Below, one piece after another: positions 30,377 through 32,983 of a DNA stretch of 32,983 nucleotides (its first letter is position 1; each line of letters begins with the position of its first letter). The notes under the pieces were generated by a model, which saw only the letters and a program-made list of their open reading frames with translations, searched no databases and had not been told where the DNA came from. Origin of the DNA: an uncultured Lentisphaeria bacterium (lineage in GTDB: Bacteria > Verrucomicrobiota > Lentisphaeria > Victivallales > Victivallaceae). The DNA lies in the NCBI GenBank assembly GCA_949298075.1, contig CASFVA010000023.1, forward strand, positions 1 to 32,983, read 5' to 3'. Made by a program: the position numbers and the translations under genes.

Positions 30377-32659
30377 GTGAATGACATTGCTCTCAGACAG
30401 ATCCTGATTATTGAAGATGCCGCCGTCGACAACAGCCAGGTAATGCACAGCGCCATTGACGCCGTCGCTGCAGAGCTGGAAACCCGGGAAATCAGTGTCA
30501 TCCAGGCCGCCAGCTATGCTGAAGCGGTCCCGCTGGTCAACAACAACATGGACCTTGACGCGGTCCTGATCGCCACTGACATGAACCTTGAGCCGGCGAG
30601 TGCCGCCGCTGCCGCGGATCTGCTTAAGGCCGTACACTGCCGGCATGGGGAAATGCCGGTCTTTCTGCTTGCCGACCGGGCGGCGACCGCCGAAGCCATG
30701 TCAGTGGAACTTATGCGTGACGCCAATGAGTTCATCTGGATTTTCGAAGACAGTCCACTGTTCATAGCCGGCCGCATTGAGGGCGCCATCGAGCGCTATC
30801 GCCGCAACCTTCTGCCACCGCTCATGAAAGCGATCTGGGAATACAACGAGCACAACCACGAATATTCCTGGGCCGCTCCCGGACATCAGGGCGGACGCGG
30901 TTTCACCAAATCGCCGATCGGTAAAAAATTTTATGATTTCTACGGTGAAAACCTCTTTCGCACCGACACCGGCATCGAACGCACCAGCATCGGATCACTG
31001 CTGGACCATTCCGGAGCTTTCGGCGTCAGCGAAGCCGAAACCGCCAGAACTTTCGGAGCCGACCGTTCCTATTCAGTTGTGGTCGGAACCTCCGGCAGCA
31101 ACCGTACACTGATGCAAGCGGTGCTGGCGCCGCGGGACATCGCCATTTGCGATCGCAACTGCCATAAATCCATTGAACAGGGCCTGATTGTAAGCGGAGC
31201 GGTACCGGTCTACATGCGCCCCACCCGTAATCGTTACGGCATTATCGGCGTAATTCCACCGTCGGAAATGACTCCGGAAGCCATTGCCGCCAAGATCAAA
31301 GCGACTCCTTTATCGCATTCCGACGACAACCGGGCCTACGCAGTAGTGACCAACTGCACTTATGACGGTTTGTGCTACAACGCCGCCAAAGCGGAAAAAA
31401 TACTTGAAAATTCCGTCGACCGCATCCATTTTGACGAGGCCTGGTACGGATACGCCCGCTTCAACGACATGTACCGCAACCACTTCGCCATGCGCGGAGA
31501 TCCGGCGGACCACAAAGGAGCCACGATCTTCGCAACGCATTCGACCCATAAACTGCTCTGCGCCCTGTCTCAAGCCAGTTACATCCACGTTCGCAATGGC
31601 CGCCGCGCCATAAGTTTCGACCGCATGAATCAGGCCTATATGCTGCATGCCACCACTTCGCCGCTGTATGCCATCTGCGCTTCCAACGACATTGCCAGCC
31701 GGATGATGGCCGTCAACGGCCAGTCGCTCACTCAGGAGGTAATTGACGAGGCGGTGGACTTCCGGCAGGCGCTGGCCCGGCTCAACCGCGATTTCAGGAA
31801 ATCGGGTTCGTGGTTCTTCGAGGTCTGGAACGCCCCGACGGTCACGGATCCGCATACCGGCAGAACTTACGACTTCGCCGATGCGCCGCGCGAACTGCTC
31901 TGCCATGAGCAGAGCTGCTGGCGGCTACGCTCCAACGAAGTCTGGCACGGCTTCGGCAAACTGGAAGCGGACTGGGTCATGCTTGATCCGATCAAAGTGA
32001 GCATCCTCGGTCCCGGCATGGGAGATGACGGCAAAATGCTTGATCACGGAGTGCCGGCGGCACTTGTTTCAAGCTACATCTATTATCAAGGCATCGTCCC
32101 TACCCGTACCACGGATTTCCAGCTGATGTTTCTGTTTTCGATGGGCATTACTAAAGGCAAATGGGTAACCCTGCTGAACGCCCTGCTGAAATTCAAGGAA
32201 TTCTACGACCGCAATGCGCCGGTTTCCGACCTGCTTCCCGATCTGACGGCCGCCTATCCGGATCGCTATAGCTCGATGGGAACCCGGGATCTCTGCGACC
32301 AGATGTTCGCTTATCTTAAAACCAACACGCCGGGCGAAAAGCTCAACGCCGCCTTTGACCAGCTTCCGGCGCAGGCGCTGACCCCGCGCGACGCGTTTAT
32401 GAAGATTGTGCGCGACGAAGTCGAACTTGTGCCGTCGGACCAATTGGCCGGCCGGATCACGGCCAACTCAATCATCCCCTATCCGCCTGGCATCCCCATG
32501 CTGATGTCGGGAGAACGTTTCGGGGATGCCGGCAGTCCGCAAATCGGTTATCTCAAGGCGCTGGCCGAATGGGATCACCAATTTCCCGGATTTGAACATG
32601 AAACGGAAGGCTGCACTGTCGTTGACGGAGTATACAATGTTATGTGTGTAAAAGAATAA
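30377..32659 (+). CDS. adiA: Arginine decarboxylase, acid-resistance type
   Basis: A 760-residue PLP enzyme turning arginine into agmatine and CO2. Residues 1-130 are the response-regulator-like wing domain (ILIIEDAAVDN). The core has APGHQGG, the SGSNRT loop and the PLP lysine K392 in THSTHKLL. From memory it follows E. coli AdiA closely over the whole chain, for example GIERTSIGSLLDH, NCTYDGLCYNA, RIHFDEAWYGYARF and a C-terminal FPGFEHETEG. That is nearer to AdiA than to the lysine or ornithine enzymes. The start is GTG at 30377, 8 nt after AAGGAG. The gene follows the antiporter by 45 bp; together they consume a proton per arginine. No adiY-like regulator is nearby. Confidence 0.94.
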   Translation: MNDIALRQILIIEDAAVDNSQVMHSAIDAVAAELETREISVIQAASYAEAVPLVNNNMDLDAVLIATDMNLEPASAAAAADLLKAVHCRHGEMPVFLLADRAATAEAMSVELMRDANEFIWIFEDSPLFIAGRIEGAIERYRRNLLPPLMKAIWEYNEHNHEYSWAAPGHQGGRGFTKSPIGKKFYDFYGENLFRTDTGIERTSIGSLLDHSGAFGVSEAETARTFGADRSYSVVVGTSGSNRTLMQAVLAPRDIAICDRNCHKSIEQGLIVSGAVPVYMRPTRNRYGIIGVIPPSEMTPEAIAAKIKATPLSHSDDNRAYAVVTNCTYDGLCYNAAKAEKILENSVDRIHFDEAWYGYARFNDMYRNHFAMRGDPADHKGATIFATHSTHKLLCALSQASYIHVRNGRRAISFDRMNQAYMLHATTSPLYAICASNDIASRMMAVNGQSLTQEVIDEAVDFRQALARLNRDFRKSGSWFFEVWNAPTVTDPHTGRTYDFADAPRELLCHEQSCWRLRSNEVWHGFGKLEADWVMLDPIKVSILGPGMGDDGKMLDHGVPAALVSSYIYYQGIVPTRTTDFQLMFLFSMGITKGKWVTLLNALLKFKEFYDRNAPVSDLLPDLTAAYPDRYSSMGTRDLCDQMFAYLKTNTPGEKLNAAFDQLPAQALTPRDAFMKIVRDEVELVPSDQLAGRITANSIIPYPPGIPMLMSGERFGDAGSPQIGYLKALAEWDHQFPGFEHETEGCTVVDGVYNVMCVKE

Positions 32660-32729
32660 CCCGACTCCGAACGGAATCCGACGGTTGCCTGCCAGTCGGT
32701 AACTGTTTGCTTTAACTGCCCCCACACCT

Positions 32730-32778
32730 GGGGCGGCGCAGGTTTTCACCCAAAGACCTTCCGCGCCGCCCCTTTTTT
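32730..32778 (+). terminator. Intrinsic terminator of the arginine operon
   Basis: GGGGCGGCGC (32730-32739) pairs with GCGCCGCCCC (32763-32772), 10 bp, with an inner AGGT/ACCT pair, then TTTTTT (32773-32778). It lies about 70 bp after the adiA stop. Confidence 0.92.
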
Positions 32779-32794
32779 CAGCTGTGAACAACTT

Positions 32795-32864
32795 AAAAAA
32801 ACTCCCGCCATCCGGAGCCGCGGAAGGGCGATAAACCGCGGAATCCGGATGACGGGAGATTTTT
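32795..32864 (-). terminator. Long hairpin terminator, active mainly for the minus-strand gene
   Basis: CTCCCGCCATCCGGA (32802-32816) pairs with TCCGGATGACGGGAG (32844-32858) with one mismatch, and CCGCGG/CCGCGG forms an inner stem. The minus strand gives a T7 tail (32801-32795), the plus strand a T5 tail (32860-32864), so it may work in both directions. Confidence 0.85.
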
Positions 32865-32880
32865 CACTTGGGTTTGCTGT

Positions 32881-32983
32881 TTATCCGGCGATTCTGCCGA
32901 ACCTGAGGGTGTTGTCCTCGGTGTAGAGCTGATAGCCGTCAAAGACCGTTCCGGTGCCGGCCAGCGCCGCGCCGTTGAGTTCG
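32881..32983 (-). CDS. 3' end of a minus-strand gene, unknown product
   Basis: Only the last 33 codons and the stop are in the window. The frame reads ELNGAALAGTGTVFDG, then YQLYTEDNTLRFGRIAG, then TAA at 32883-32881, followed by the terminator at 32795-32864. The segment is glycine-rich and looks like a beta-strand end of a larger protein. No family is recognised. Confidence 0.6.
   Translation of the reverse strand, partial: ELNGAALAGTGTVFDGYQLYTEDNTLRFGRIAG

Noticed and set aside
1..32983. CRISPR arrays, insertion sequences, integrases or attachment repeats
   Set aside because: No regularly spaced repeats, transposase motifs or tRNA-flanking direct repeats were seen by eye on either strand.

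Overview
The window reads as chromosomal DNA of a GC-rich, Gram-negative-like bacterium of the PVC superphylum, most plausibly Lentisphaerota (Victivallis-like). The best lineage clue is a 51-residue gene at 24120-24275 (minus). It matches the small basic protein family that, as far as I recall, is shared by Chlamydiae, Verrucomicrobia and Lentisphaerae. The mix of glycoside hydrolases, many small secreted paralogues and ferredoxin-dependent oxoacid metabolism fits an anaerobic gut-type Lentisphaerota. The phylum is an inference; no rRNA is present.

Layout. 1-220: three minus-strand tRNAs (one cut by the window edge, then two different tRNA-Ser with anticodon GCU) behind a consensus promoter. 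582-5831: an XRE-cupin-acyl-CoA synthetase fusion, a nitronate monooxygenase-like flavoprotein and an MsbA-type ABC exporter. 5914-9962: carbohydrate-active genes, namely a GH16 enzyme without signal peptide facing away from a secreted clan-A glycoside hydrolase that overlaps an SGNH esterase by ATGA. 10359-15074 (minus): tRNA-Val, a flavodoxin-like protein with a QueG-like Fe-S protein, and a complete 2-oxoacid:ferredoxin oxidoreductase operon (delta, alpha, fused beta-gamma). 15129-17388: HPr-like protein and a polytopic membrane protein with TPR repeats. 17419-19405: three secreted paralogues of unknown function, closed by a strong terminator. 19457-22882: a CpsB-type PHP phosphatase, argF, mntP and dapB. 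23119-26406: a phage-type orphan protein, the small basic protein, rdgB and tilS. 26431-28275: a NagB-like protein with an altered active-site motif, paired with a PIG-L/LmbE deacetylase. 28367-32778: an arginine module (A+T-rich promoter, structured 5' leader, a 23-codon leader ORF, an ArcD/AaxC-type antiporter and an AdiA-type arginine decarboxylase), closed by a terminator. The window ends inside a minus-strand gene.

The most interesting part is the arginine module. A short ORF with a strong ribosome binding site ends in TGATG, and that ATG is in frame with the antiporter. A 9-bp hairpin lies between the predicted promoter and the short ORF. This resembles leader-peptide control as known for speFL of enteric bacteria, but the peptide is unrelated. 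Other points worth following are the one-chain regulator-ligase fusion, the NagB-like protein lacking the canonical catalytic Asp, the secreted paralogue trio, and a promoter-then-terminator arrangement ahead of argF.

Many putative promoters share one form: a TTGACA or TTGCAA -35, a 16-17 bp spacer and a TATATT -10. They were found by eye.
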